Made by a program: the position numbers and the translations under genes. Shown here piece after piece: positions 28,201 through 36,728 of a DNA stretch of 64,000 nucleotides; within the stretch, counting starts at the first letter, position 1; each line of letters opens with the position of its first letter. The stretch is taken from positions 325,573-389,572 of the forward strand of contig CALSRM010000002.1 in assembly GCA_943788755.1 (NCBI GenBank). The letters run 5' to 3'. The DNA is from an uncultured Flavobacteriales bacterium. GTDB taxonomy: Bacteria; Bacteroidota; Bacteroidia; Flavobacteriales_D; Parvicellaceae. The notes beneath the pieces are model-generated. The model was not told the DNA's origin, ran no database searches, and was given only the letters and a program-made list of their open reading frames with translations.

Positions 28201-28601
28201 GAATTACCGAGCGAGGTGGTGTTTTAGGTGCAATGGAAACGATGTATCAGCGTAGTAAAATACAAGAAGAAAGCTTGTATTATGAAACACTGAAACACAA
28301 TGGTGATTTTCCAATTATTGGTGTAAACACTTTCTTGAGCTCTAAGGGCTCTCCTACCGTTTTGCCAAAAGAAGTAATCCGCGCAACAGAAGAAGAAAAG
28401 CAATATCAAATAGCAATGTTAACCGAATTACAAAAAGGGAATGCGTCCAAAACAGATGTTGCTCTTGCTGAAATTCAGAAAATAGCAATACAAAACGGTA
28501 ATGTTTTTAATGCTTTAATGGAAGCGTCTAAATATTGTTCGTTAGGCCAGATAACCGATGCGTTGTTTGAAGTAGGTGGGCAGTATAGACGGAATATGTA
28601 G
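25236..28601 (+). CDS. icmF: Fused isobutyryl-CoA mutase IcmF
   Basis: 1121 residues in three parts. An N-terminal B12-binding domain has [18 protein letters not shown], with H25 the predicted cobalt ligand. A MeaI/MeaB-type GTPase chaperone follows (P-loop at G200-S211, [30 protein letters not shown] as the NKxD element). The C-terminal TIM barrel has [38 protein letters not shown] and YVEYYLSRG. IcmF interconverts isobutyryl- and n-butyryl-CoA, and some also isovaleryl/pivalyl-CoA, through adenosylcobalamin. The active-site entry [10 protein letters not shown] differs from the YPTMYxxRPW type of methylmalonyl-CoA mutase, supporting the IcmF call. No cobalamin riboswitch is recognised upstream. 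Confidence 0.92.
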   Translation: MEKIEAYKPKNKVRIVTAASLFDGHDAAINIMRRIIQSTGCEVIHLGHDRSVEEVVNCAIEEDANAIAMTSYQGGHVEYFKYMYDLLKEKGSEHIKIFGGGGGTILPSEIDELQAYGITRLYHPDDGRSMGLQGMINDMVSQADYPTGANLAGEVDQIANKDVKSIARLISAAENFPEESKAVMEKVHAMASATETPVLGITGTGGAGKSSLVDELVRRFLIDFPEKEIAIVSVDPSKRKTGGALLGDRIRMNSIRNERVYMRSLATRQSNLALSKHVDEALQILKAANYDLIILETSGIGQSDTEIMDHSDVSLYVMTPEFGAATQLEKIDMLDFADIIALNKFDKRGALDAIRDVKKQYMRNNDLWETPMDQMPVYGTIASQFNDPGMNSLYKVIMDKLVEKAGAELPSTFEITEEMSEKIFVIPPKRNRYLSEISESNRGYDEWVDAQVALADKLCAIDRTIKTLVEEVDVIKVLQAQFDKLKLDFDPKNILIIEGWEDKVQKYKDPVYKFKVRDKELSIETHSESLSHLQIPKVSLPKYTGWGDLLRWSLQENVPGEFPYTAGLFPFKREGEDPTRMFAGEGGPERTNRRFHYVSKGMPAKRLSTAFDSVTLYGNDPDLRPDIYGKIGNAGVSIACLDDAKKLYSGFDLSHPMTSVSMTINGPAPMLLGFFMNAAIDQNCEKYIKENALEKEVEAKIAAIYKEKGVVRPSYQGDIPEGNDGLGLYLIGVTGDQVLPAAIYATIKAETLTKVRGTVQADILKEDQAQNTCIFSTEFALRLMGDVQEYFIEKGVRNFYSVSISGYHIAEAGANPITQLALTLSNGFTYVEYYLSRGMDINKFGPNLSFFFSNGIDPEYSVIGRVARRIWAKAMAKKYGASAGAQKLKYHIQTSGRSLHAQEIDFNDIRTTLQALYAINDNCNSLHTNAYDEAITTPTEESVRRAMAIQLIINKELGLSKNENPIQGAFIIEELTDLVEEAVLMEFDRITERGGVLGAMETMYQRSKIQEESLYYETLKHNGDFPIIGVNTFLSSKGSPTVLPKEVIRATEEEKQYQIAMLTELQKGNASKTDVALAEIQKIAIQNGNVFNALMEASKYCSLGQITDALFEVGGQYRRNM

Positions 28602-28614
28602 CAGAGAACCAATT

Positions 28615-28675
28615 GTCATTCAGAACGCTATTTTACTGAAAATTAATTTTCAATGTAAAATGAAGTGATGAATCT
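28615..28675 (+). repeat. 61-nt palindromic arm, L form (copy B)
   Basis: Begins gtcattcagaac 14 nt after the icmF stop and ends agtgatgaatct. 60 of 61 bases match the L arm at 29213-29273 on the other side of the GIY-YIG gene. Contains a perfect 16-nt palindrome, tgaaaattaattttca. Its last 12 bases are an exact inverted match to 28729-28740. Confidence 0.85.
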
Positions 28676-28728
28676 CATGATGCGATGCTTAGTTTTGGAA
28701 TGATGAAAAGGGGTGATTGGAAGAGTGT

Positions 28729-28789
28729 AGATTCATCACTGCGTTTTGTAGGATAAATGAATTTATCACAAAACATTGTTCTTAATGAC
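28729..28789 (-). repeat. 61-nt palindromic arm, R form (copy B)
   Basis: The mirror partner of the L arm at 28615-28675: L, a 53-nt loop, R, giving a 175-bp element. Both arms are 61 nt and both hold a hairpin in the centre, but of different sequence (gataaat / atttatc here), so the structure is kept while the sequence differs. Two further terminal-motif copies follow at 28801-28812 (gttctgaatgac) and about 28848-28859. Confidence 0.85.
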
Positions 28790-28876
28790 ATCGAAACGTT
28801 GTTCTGAATGACATCGATTACACTGGTTGAAAGCCACAGGTAACGTTGTCCTGAGTGATTCAAAAAACAATGTTTT

Positions 28877-28884
28877 AAAGGAGG
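28877..28884 (+). promoter_or_regulatory. Unusually strong Shine-Dalgarno before the GIY-YIG gene
   Basis: aaaggagg, a near-perfect anti-16S complement, lies 13 nt before the ATG at 28898. Most genes in this window lack such a site, as usual in Bacteroidota. Confidence 0.5.
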
Positions 28885-28897
28885 AAAAAGATTAAAC

Positions 28898-29197
28898 ATG
28901 CAACATAACTATTTTGTTTACATATTAACAAATGTCAATAAAACAGTCTTATATACAGGTGTTACCAACGATTTGAAAAGAAGAATCGATGAGCATGAAA
29001 ACGCTTTAGATCCTAAATCATTCACCTCAAAATATAAATGTTACAACCTTATTTATTTTGAACGTTTTCAAAGTGTTGAGCAGGCTATAGAACAAGAGAA
29101 AAGAATTAAAGGATGGTCTAGAAAGAAAAAAGAAGCATTGGTAAGTGATTTTAATTCAAGTTGGACCTTTATGAATAAAGAAATTAATGATATTTAA
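28898..29197 (+). CDS. Single-domain GIY-YIG nuclease, flanked by palindromic repeats
   Basis: 99 residues forming one GIY-YIG endonuclease domain and little else. FVYILTNVNKTVLYTGVTND carries the motif in the form VYI...YTG, followed by LKRRIDEHENAL with the catalytic Arg, YFERFQSVEQAIEQEKRIKG with the metal-binding Glu, and WSRKKKEALV. Single-domain proteins of this class are common in Bacteroidota, usually without known function. The gene sits between the L/R repeat pair 28615-28789 and a third L arm beginning 16 nt after its stop (29213). That makes it a candidate enzyme for processing or moving these repeats. This role is inference; the fold itself is clear. Confidence 0.9.
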   Translation: MQHNYFVYILTNVNKTVLYTGVTNDLKRRIDEHENALDPKSFTSKYKCYNLIYFERFQSVEQAIEQEKRIKGWSRKKKEALVSDFNSSWTFMNKEINDI

Positions 29198-29212
29198 TCC
29201 CCTCAAATAATT

Positions 29213-29273
29213 GTCATTCAGAACGCTATTTTACTGAAAATTTATTTTCAATGTAAAATGAAGTGATGAATCT
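29213..29273 (+). repeat. 61-nt palindromic arm, L form (copy C)
   Basis: Direct repeat of 28615-28675 with a single mismatch in the central palindrome (tgaaaat-tt-attttca). No R arm follows; the sequence after it is unrelated. It and copy B bracket the GIY-YIG gene in the same orientation. Confidence 0.85.
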
Positions 29274-29346
29274 TATGTTGAGATTTCTAGGGTAAAAGGA
29301 ATTGATAAATCTTTTGCAGAGAATAAGGATATGAAGCAGTTTGACT

Positions 29347-29622
29347 ATGGAAGACAAAAGTCGCCGTCAAGAAATTAAAGATAGTTTAAACCAGCACTAT
29401 GATTGGCCCTGTGTTTATGAGTTCAAATTTATTGTGCCAACTGTACCAAATCGAGAAAAAGAGTTGATTGCTTTGTTTTCTGTAGATGTTGAGGTCAAAA
29501 CAAAAACCTCTAAAAATGCTAAATACAGAAGTTTTACAATTAATTCGGTAATGCTTAGTGCAGACGAAGTACTAGAGAGATATGCTAAGGCTAGTGAAAT
29601 TGAAGGTTTGATTGCACTTTAA
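29347..29622 (+). CDS. DUF493 (YbeD-like) family protein
   Basis: 91 residues from the ATG at 29347; a TTG at 29341 is possible but weaker. YEFKFIVPTVPNREKELIAL and TSKNAKYRSFTINSVMLSADEVL followed by RYAKASEIEGLIAL are the conserved parts of DUF493, a small ACT-like cytoplasmic protein implicated in regulation with no firm function. It is immediately downstream of the repeat and GIY-YIG cluster but is a widespread core gene, so it is probably not part of that unit. Confidence 0.85.
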   Translation: MEDKSRRQEIKDSLNQHYDWPCVYEFKFIVPTVPNREKELIALFSVDVEVKTKTSKNAKYRSFTINSVMLSADEVLERYAKASEIEGLIAL

Positions 29623-29720
29623 AATAAAATGATCTGATATATAAGCCCATCCACTATAGTTTGCTGTTTAACAGTTTTACTTTGTATGGTGAATGAGCTT
29701 TTTATCCCAAAAAGGTTGAC

Positions 29721-31334
29721 TTATTTTATCATGGCACCACCTCTTTTTTTCACTTTTTTACCCATTTTTTGCAGCCGTTCTTCGATTTCTGAAATCGCTT
29801 CTTGACCATCACCATCCACATGGATAATTCTTTTTAAATCAAGAATAACCTTATCATTTTTTACCTTTGCCGCAAAATCTCGCATATTAGCTCTACTTAA
29901 AAATGAAATTCTTTCAGTTAAAGTAATAATTGTATCTGTAGTGCCGTCTTCATTATCTTTTTCAGCTATAGTTCCAGCAAATATCATTTGTCTAATATGC
30001 TTAAACGACTTCACTTCGTTTCTATACAAGCTAATCAATAAAGAAACTGCAAAGCCAACACCAATTCCAATTAATAAATCAGTAAAAATTATTACCAATA
30101 ATGTTACCATAAATGGCACAAATTGACTCCAGCCTCTACGATAATAATCAATAAACATAGATGGTTTTGCTAATTTTAATCCTATGATTATCAATATAGC
30201 AGCAAGCGCAGATAAGGGAACATATTCCATAGCACCAGGTATAAGTAATACACTCAACAAAAGCCACCATCCGTGCAAAAATGCTGACAGTTTAGATTTA
30301 GCACCAGATTGTAAGTTTGCAGAGGATCGCACGATCACTTGTGTTACAGGAATACCTCCTATCAACCCAGCTACAAGATTACCAACCCCTTGAGCTATAA
30401 GCTCCTTGTTTGGAGGGCTGTGTCTCACTTCAGGGTCCATTTTGTCAGTTGCTTCCATGCAAAGAAGCGATTCTAGAGAAGCTACTATTGCCAAAGTTAT
30501 TGCCACCACATATACCCGAGGGTCAGTCAATACACTAAAATCTGGCGTATATCGAAATACATCACCTATTCCTTCAATACCTCCCAGATCAACGAGGTGG
30601 TTTTGATCAATATTAAATTCTCCACCCTCCAGTCCTAACACCATTATTGCTCCAGAAATTACTATTACTAGTGGAGCTGAAATAATAGTAGCCCAAGAAC
30701 TATTTTTAACAAACTTCAATCCCCAGATTAAAGTAATCAATATTCCAACAATAAATATAATTGTGGGTCCATAGGAAATTGCTTCTGAGCTAGTAAATAA
30801 GGAGTGAAACACATTGCCTATTTCAGTAAATGTGTTTCCTCCATCAGCCTGATCAAATGCTAAATCTCCTTCATAATCTTTATCATAACCAAAAGCATGA
30901 GGTATTTGTTTAAGAATAATAATAACACCAATGGCGGCAAGCATACCTCTTATTACTGCTCCTGGAAAGAAGGCAATTAATTTACCTAATTTAGCTAGTC
31001 CTAGAATGATTTGAAATACACCGGCTAAAACAACTGCTACAAGGAACATTTGAAATCCTTTTTCTTCATTTATTCCTTCAAAATATTGAATAGCTCCAAA
31101 TACGATTGCAACTAGACCGGCAGCTGGACCGCTTACTCCCATAGCTGAACCACTAAACAAGGTGACCACAATACCACCCACTATACCGGCAATTAACCCG
31201 GATATTGGATCTGCGCCGGATGCAACGCTAATCCCTAAGCACAGAGGTAATGCAACTAAAAAAACAACAATGGAGGCGGGTATATCATTTTTTAAATGAT
31301 TAAAATTGAAGATTTTATTTTTCGAATTTGACAT
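29721..31334 (-). CDS. SulP family inorganic anion transporter
   Basis: 537 residues from the ATG at 31334 (MSNSKNKIFNFNHLKND); an upstream in-frame ATG would add 13 residues. The N-terminal signature is PASIVVFLVALPLCLGISVA with GLIAGIVGGIVVTLFSGSAM; about 12 membrane segments follow, with GVGNLVAGLIGGIPVTQVIVRSSAN in the middle. A STAS domain forms the C-terminus (ERISFLSRANMRDF, VILDLKRIIHVDGDGQEAI). SulP carriers move sulfate, bicarbonate or similar anions; marine Bacteroidota members near carbonic anhydrase genes are thought to be bicarbonate carriers, but none is adjacent here. A small gene (31465-31833) lies upstream on the same strand. Confidence 0.92.
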   Translation of the reverse strand: MSNSKNKIFNFNHLKNDIPASIVVFLVALPLCLGISVASGADPISGLIAGIVGGIVVTLFSGSAMGVSGPAAGLVAIVFGAIQYFEGINEEKGFQMFLVAVVLAGVFQIILGLAKLGKLIAFFPGAVIRGMLAAIGVIIILKQIPHAFGYDKDYEGDLAFDQADGGNTFTEIGNVFHSLFTSSEAISYGPTIIFIVGILITLIWGLKFVKNSSWATIISAPLVIVISGAIMVLGLEGGEFNIDQNHLVDLGGIEGIGDVFRYTPDFSVLTDPRVYVVAITLAIVASLESLLCMEATDKMDPEVRHSPPNKELIAQGVGNLVAGLIGGIPVTQVIVRSSANLQSGAKSKLSAFLHGWWLLLSVLLIPGAMEYVPLSALAAILIIIGLKLAKPSMFIDYYRRGWSQFVPFMVTLLVIIFTDLLIGIGVGFAVSLLISLYRNEVKSFKHIRQMIFAGTIAEKDNEDGTTDTIITLTERISFLSRANMRDFAAKVKNDKVILDLKRIIHVDGDGQEAISEIEERLQKMGKKVKKRGGAMIK

Positions 31335-31464
31335 ATCGTTTAGTATGAGTTGGTCTCCCAACAAATGAAACATTTTTATAATTTATAATTGAACTTTGAT
31401 TTTTTTAGTATTCCGTCACAAAAAAAATCGACAGCTGAAGCACTCAGCTTCGTAAATAAGTGAA

Positions 31465-31833
31465 TTAACTCAATTCAGGCGGTGGCGTGTTAATCTCATC
31501 TATATACAAATGAGGTAGTTTACAAGGGGGGTAACTAATGCAGCTGATCAAAGAAGTATTACTATAAGCTTGAGGAGCCCTGTGAAAAAAATCATCATTG
31601 AATATTTCTTCATTTTCTTCAACTTCATTTTCGCCCTCTTCACCTAAGTCTATTTCAATCCATTCCGAGCAATACTCACTTTCAGTATATATAGATTGGA
31701 CTAATCCGGGTAACACGAAATTTGACGCTAAAAATAAGAAAGTAAATTGAATACTTAACCTTTTCAAGGATAGGGTAAAATTTTTACAAATATTATTATT
31801 TCGAGTTATCAAAACAGATTGTTTTATGCACAA
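31465..31833 (-). CDS. Small acidic protein with one membrane segment, unknown function
   Basis: 122 residues, not recognised. One hydrophobic segment near residues 27-48 (LSIQFTFLFLASNFVLPGL), then an acidic stretch (EWIEIDLGEEGENEVEENEE) and a C-terminal part rich in Pro, Cys and Ser (SCISYPPCKLPHL). The membrane segment followed by an acidic extra-cytoplasmic tail is the only clear feature. It lies 130 nt upstream of the SulP gene on the same strand; co-transcription is possible. The start could be later than position 31833. Confidence 0.5.
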   Translation of the reverse strand: MCIKQSVLITRNNNICKNFTLSLKRLSIQFTFLFLASNFVLPGLVQSIYTESEYCSEWIEIDLGEEGENEVEENEEIFNDDFFHRAPQAYSNTSLISCISYPPCKLPHLYIDEINTPPPELS

Positions 31834-32027
31834 ATATAACTATATCTGCTTTAATTATACAGTTAAGTATATGGTTAATGTGATTTTTTTGTTTTGTACA
31901 GATAAAAAGATTCTAGTTTTATTATTTGAAAATCATTGTTTTTATTGGGTAGACAATAACATATATCATTTGGTAGTCAGAAAATTATTCAATAAAGGTT
32001 ATCATTAATCAATTAAAAACCTGTATA

Positions 32028-32061
32028 AAAAAAGCCCTGTGAAATTTCACAAGGCTTTTTT
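32028..32061. terminator. Bidirectional terminator
   Basis: Hairpin aaagccctgtgaaa / tttcacaaggctttt with A and T runs on the two sides. It lies just beyond the minus-strand esterase stop (32078), so it ends that gene, and could act in either direction. Confidence 0.8.
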
Positions 32062-32077
32062 ACATTAATTTAGAAAA

Positions 32078-33641
32078 CTATTGTATGACTATCTTTTTAA
32101 CAGTAGTACCTTCTTTAAAACGTACGTTTGCAAAATAGATTCCTTTCGGTAAATCTAAGTTAGAAACAACAATGTTAGTTGCGTTAATGTTAGACTCTGT
32201 TCTTACAACTTTCCCCTCTAAAGAGTAAAATATAATAGAAGAAATTGGGTTGCTATCTTCAGAAACAAAAGAAATCTGATCAGTAGCAGGATTAGGGTAA
32301 ACACTTACTTCAGAAGTAGAAAATTCTTTAACTCCAACAAAGAAAGGTTGTTCGATTAATCCCCTGTATAATCTAGGAGATAAATACCCTTGAATGGTAT
32401 CACAATAAGCAATTGCTCTTGCTCTAGCAGCTCCATATCCTGCAGTTACATATAGATATTCAAAAACGGGATTAGCAGCATAAAAGTTATCTAGTATAAC
32501 ATCACCATCTTGTCCCCAAGCTACCGCTTCTGCTTTAACTGCAGCAGTGTCTATCCATTCCCATGGACCATTGCCATTTGCAGCACCTTCAAATGCAAAT
32601 AAACCTTCGTCACCTGCGTTTCCGTAAGTCGCATCATTTGCAGTGTTAAAATCGTTCGCACGCGTCGTATAAGCATCTGTTATTGCAGGAGTTTTAAATA
32701 CATCATTATTTCCAAAGGCATTTGCCATTCTACTTATGTCACTGGATCCACTTACGTCTATAACGAAAACGGTTGTTCCTGGCACTGTTACAATTCCATA
32801 TTGAAAAGGAGCAAAGTAATCTGCTTGACCTTGCATAGTAATGATTGGCATTTCACCATCCTCTATCCAAATAGAATCTCCAACAGCGCCACCGATGTTA
32901 AATACCATTGAAATATTATCAGAATAACCGTAGTGGTTGTTTGTATTTAAACCAGAGTTGCCTCCAAGACCATTCCAACTCCCCATTATATCTGGGTTCT
33001 ACCATATATTCATTTGTTGTATTGTTGAAAAATTTCTGCAATTGAATTTCAGATAATTTGTCTAAACTTGCGTAAGCAAGAGAAATATACCCTCCTGAAC
33101 CTTGACCACCTACAGCAATTTTGGTGTAATCAATGCCATAGGAATTTCCGTTTGTAGCAACATCTTTTCTGAAATAACGAACACAAGTTTTAGCATCTTG
33201 CAAACCTCTATAAACTGCTTGCAAAATACTTTGTGTTCTGTTGTCTGTGTCAGTTTCAGCTGGATTCCATCCTTTTCTATAGTCAACAGCAGCAACAACA
33301 TATCCTTGTTTTGCTAATCGCGTACATATTTCCACCGTTGCACTATCTGTTTTTGAACCGGTTGCTGACTGATTGATGTATCTTGGTAAAAAACTTCCTG
33401 TTACCAAATACAATATTAATGGTCGATTCACTAAACTATCTCCAGCTGGTTCGTAAACATCCATCAATAAATTAGTATCGGCGGGAACCCCTGTTAATAC
33501 CGCTTTATTATTTCCGTATACAACATTTGAAGAAACCGTAACGCTAGTAAACACTTCATCTAGGTAACGGGTTTGCGCACTCGTTTCATTCGCAAAAAGC
33601 GAAGCACAGAATGCTGCAGTTAAAAGTAGATTTTTTTTCAT
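32078..33641 (-). pseudogene. Secreted alpha/beta hydrolase with T9SS tail, one frameshift
   Basis: The N-terminal frame has a signal peptide (MKKNLLLTAAFCASLFANETSAQ) and an alpha/beta-hydrolase start: LLMDVYEPAGDSL, ILYLVTGSFLPRY, GYVVAAVDYRKGW and IAVGGQGSGGYISLAYA (GxGxGG in the nucleophile-elbow place; Gly rather than Ser at the nucleophile position, so activity is doubtful). The second frame continues with GLGGNSGLNT and ends in a T9SS sorting domain (EVSVYPNPATDQISFVSED). Removing one base from the CCC run (minus strand; 32994-32996) joins NEYMVEP to DIMGSWNGLGG. Corrected length is about 520 residues. Function unknown. Confidence 0.7.
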
Positions 33642-33722
33642 AATTTAAATTTTAGTTATTGTTTGATTATGCAAATTGATTGTTTTTTTCGTTTTAAATC
33701 GCATCTTTATCAATTTATTCGA

Positions 33723-36515
33723 TTATATTTTATCCAAATCAATGGTTACGGATATATATGCCATCCTACCTACGCGCGGACCTCCATAGACTTGAAATTG
33801 CTTTCTGTTTAAAATATTTGATACTCCAAATTTAAAGATAGCATTAATTTTTGGAACTTTTCGATTAATCTGCGCATCTAATAAATAATAAGTTGGAACG
33901 ATGCCTGTAAATTGAGGAGAACCTTCGTACAAGAAACCTTCAATCCATTTGAAATTTACATTAAATCCAAACTTTTTAATTTCACTTCCTGTAACCCCAA
34001 TATTAAATTTGTGCTGAGGCGTATTAAAAGCAGGTATTATAGGGTCTAGCGAATCCTGTGTGTTTAATTTATTCCAAGAATAGTTACCATTTATTTTTAC
34101 ATATTTTTTAAAGTAGTAATTGATTCCAATCGAAAATCCTTGCGTTGTGACACCCGTTTTAGCATTAGCAGCAATCCGATAAGCAGTTGTTTTATTTGGA
34201 TTTAATGAGTTAGTAACAGGCTCTATAACTGCATCTACACCAATATTATAGCCAATAAAATCTCTGTAGAAACTATAATAATATCCTGCGTCAACGTAAA
34301 TACTTTTATTAATTAATGTTCTAAAACCTAATTCGAATGTTTTTACTTTTTCTGGAACAATTGGCGCTACATCAAAATAAACCAACGTGTCTGGGTTTTG
34401 CGTGTCAAGAAGCCAGCCAACAGATTCAGTAGTTGTAAGCGAGTCATAACCATTGATATTACCGAGCAAAATGGCTCTTCCAGTATTGTAATAAAGGTAT
34501 TGATCTTGTAATGTAGGGTTTCTGGTAGCAGATGAAAAAGAAAACCGTAAAATACTATTTATATCAAATTTGTAAACCAAAGATGCTGCGGGAGAAAAAA
34601 CCATTTTAAAATTTTGATTTTTATCGGCTCGAAATGTTCCATTTACTTTCAGTTTTTCATTCAAAAATTGTTTTTCTAAGCCTAAATAAACCCCACCTTC
34701 TTGATTGGTAATTGTCTCGGAGGTGTCACTAAAAATAGTTCCCCTAGAAATGGGAGTGTACATTCTGTAGTTTCCTCCAGTTGTAATTTCTAAATGGAAA
34801 AATTGATTTGTATCTAACGAAAATTTTCTTTCCCCATGAATGTGGTACAAGGCACTTTTGTCGTAAAATCTGGATCCTCCTTCAGTAAAAGAAGTTTTTG
34901 AAACAATACTATTTAACAGCGAATCATAGGATGCAGTTCCTGGTTCAAATCTATCTTTATTATCATCTTTTATCAATAAACCAGAAAATCTAGAATCAGC
35001 TGCAGCTCTGGCTTCCGCATGCCATACGTCAAGGCTATCTTGGATTCCTAGAAGAAATTCGCCAATTGCATCTGTATCTGTTACCCATCCATTAGGAGTC
35101 TGAACGGGCTGCGGATAACCTGGTAAATTTTTTATTATATTAGCAATATTAGCAACCCAATAATTGGCATAATCTTTTGACCAATCGCTGTCACTTTTTG
35201 TTGCGTCTTGCATTAAAAGAGCAGTAAAAACAGCGTCGTAAGATTTACCTGCATCTTCATGCGTTGCATAGGCTCTAATAAATCCTTTGCTGCTTTTGTA
35301 CTCTATTTTATTTTGAAAAAACAATATATCCTTCAAGCTAAATCGATTATCTCCTTGATAAACAGTTGTTCCGGTTCCAAAGCTGGAGGACATTATAAAT
35401 TGAGAGTTGTCCTTAAATTTATGATGTAAAGCGATATTGGCTTTTAAATTTTCTGTATCATAATTCACAATATATTTTTCTTCGTATCCAGTTCGATAAA
35501 AAATTCCTAACCCCGGCCGATTGATGGAATCTCCTCTGCTGTTGTATTTAGAAGCTACTTCATCGCCATATCGGTTAACTCCATCCAATCCACCAAAATT
35601 ACCGATAGCAGCCTCACTTTCGTATATAGGGGCATAATTATCAGCTACCCAATCATCTGCTTTTAAATAGGAGAGGTTAAATTTCATTGCCCAGCGTTCT
35701 AGGCTATCTTTGTTTTTAAATGCATGTGCATATCTCAAAGAGATATCCGCCAAGTTTCTTTCTCCGCCTTTAGCCATTAAACTTAAGCCTTGAAAGAAAA
35801 ACGGGTCTTTTGTTTCCATACTAATTACACCATTAAAAGCATTAGGTCCATAAAAAGCAGAACTGGCACCAACAATTAAATCCACTTTTTTCACATCTAG
35901 TTCAGACACGCCCAAGAAATTTCCCAGTGAAAAATTTAAACCAGGAGCTTGGTTGTCTACACCATCAATAATCTGCAATGATCGAACAGGAGATGTAGAG
36001 TTAAACCCGCGTGTATTAATCACTTTAAAACCAATACTAGCAGCTGTTAAATCTACCCCTTTTAAGTTTCCAAGTCCTTCATAAAAATCAGCAGAAGCAT
36101 TTTGTTTAATCGCTTGAACTCCCATAGACTCAACCGTAAGTGCTGATTCTTTTTGTTTCTGGGAAATACTAATCTCTCTTATTTCTACCGCATCTAATTG
36201 TTGGCTATCCTCTGTTAGCGAAATTTTTATTTTATCGTTAGCAGATTTGACAATTAACTCCTCTGCATTAAATCCAATAAATCGAATAATTAAAGTAATA
36301 GGATAATTGTTTTTGGAAGTAAGGGTAAATTTTCCATTATAATCAGTAATGCAGCCATTAGAAGTTCCCTTCTCTAAAATGGCTGCACCAATAATAGTCT
36401 CACCGGAAGATTTTTCAATTATTGTTCCCTTAATTGTCGATTGGGTAAAGGCTGTAAGGTTAACTATAGTTAATAAAATAGTTACAAGTAATGGTAGCCT
36501 AAGTATTGTTTTCAT
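33723..36515 (-). CDS. TonB-dependent receptor with CarboxypepD_reg-like domain
   Basis: 930 residues. Signal peptide 1-24 (FTQSTIKGT marks the cut region). A carboxypeptidase-regulatory-like domain is at about 25-110 (GCITDYNGKFTLTSKN), the plug at 120-240 (GVDLTAASIGFKVINTRGFN, then LDVKKVDLIVGASSAFYGPN and GVISMETKDPF), and a 22-stranded barrel runs to the end (VSNILNRKQFQVYGGPRVGR and the final aromatic strand YISVTIDL). It imports a siderophore, vitamin or polymer breakdown product across the outer membrane with TonB energy. No SusD follows, so a carbohydrate role is not favoured. Confidence 0.93.
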   Translation of the reverse strand: MKTILRLPLLVTILLTIVNLTAFTQSTIKGTIIEKSSGETIIGAAILEKGTSNGCITDYNGKFTLTSKNNYPITLIIRFIGFNAEELIVKSANDKIKISLTEDSQQLDAVEIREISISQKQKESALTVESMGVQAIKQNASADFYEGLGNLKGVDLTAASIGFKVINTRGFNSTSPVRSLQIIDGVDNQAPGLNFSLGNFLGVSELDVKKVDLIVGASSAFYGPNAFNGVISMETKDPFFFQGLSLMAKGGERNLADISLRYAHAFKNKDSLERWAMKFNLSYLKADDWVADNYAPIYESEAAIGNFGGLDGVNRYGDEVASKYNSRGDSINRPGLGIFYRTGYEEKYIVNYDTENLKANIALHHKFKDNSQFIMSSSFGTGTTVYQGDNRFSLKDILFFQNKIEYKSSKGFIRAYATHEDAGKSYDAVFTALLMQDATKSDSDWSKDYANYWVANIANIIKNLPGYPQPVQTPNGWVTDTDAIGEFLLGIQDSLDVWHAEARAAADSRFSGLLIKDDNKDRFEPGTASYDSLLNSIVSKTSFTEGGSRFYDKSALYHIHGERKFSLDTNQFFHLEITTGGNYRMYTPISRGTIFSDTSETITNQEGGVYLGLEKQFLNEKLKVNGTFRADKNQNFKMVFSPAASLVYKFDINSILRFSFSSATRNPTLQDQYLYYNTGRAILLGNINGYDSLTTTESVGWLLDTQNPDTLVYFDVAPIVPEKVKTFELGFRTLINKSIYVDAGYYYSFYRDFIGYNIGVDAVIEPVTNSLNPNKTTAYRIAANAKTGVTTQGFSIGINYYFKKYVKINGNYSWNKLNTQDSLDPIIPAFNTPQHKFNIGVTGSEIKKFGFNVNFKWIEGFLYEGSPQFTGIVPTYYLLDAQINRKVPKINAIFKFGVSNILNRKQFQVYGGPRVGRMAYISVTIDLDKI

Positions 36516-36728
36516 CTGTTCAAAAAGTGTCTTAATCGATATCTAAATATGATTATATCCTTTAAGTTTCTGACAAAGTAAGCTTTTTTTTTAAATATAT
36601 GAGGGTAGGTAGTTAAAATCGATGAAGAACAGCTTGAAGGTAGTTATTAAGGTATATTGGGAATGGTTTAATTATTTTTTTTTTCAAAGAATATAGTTCC
36701 TATATTTCGCACAACTTTACCTCTTATA

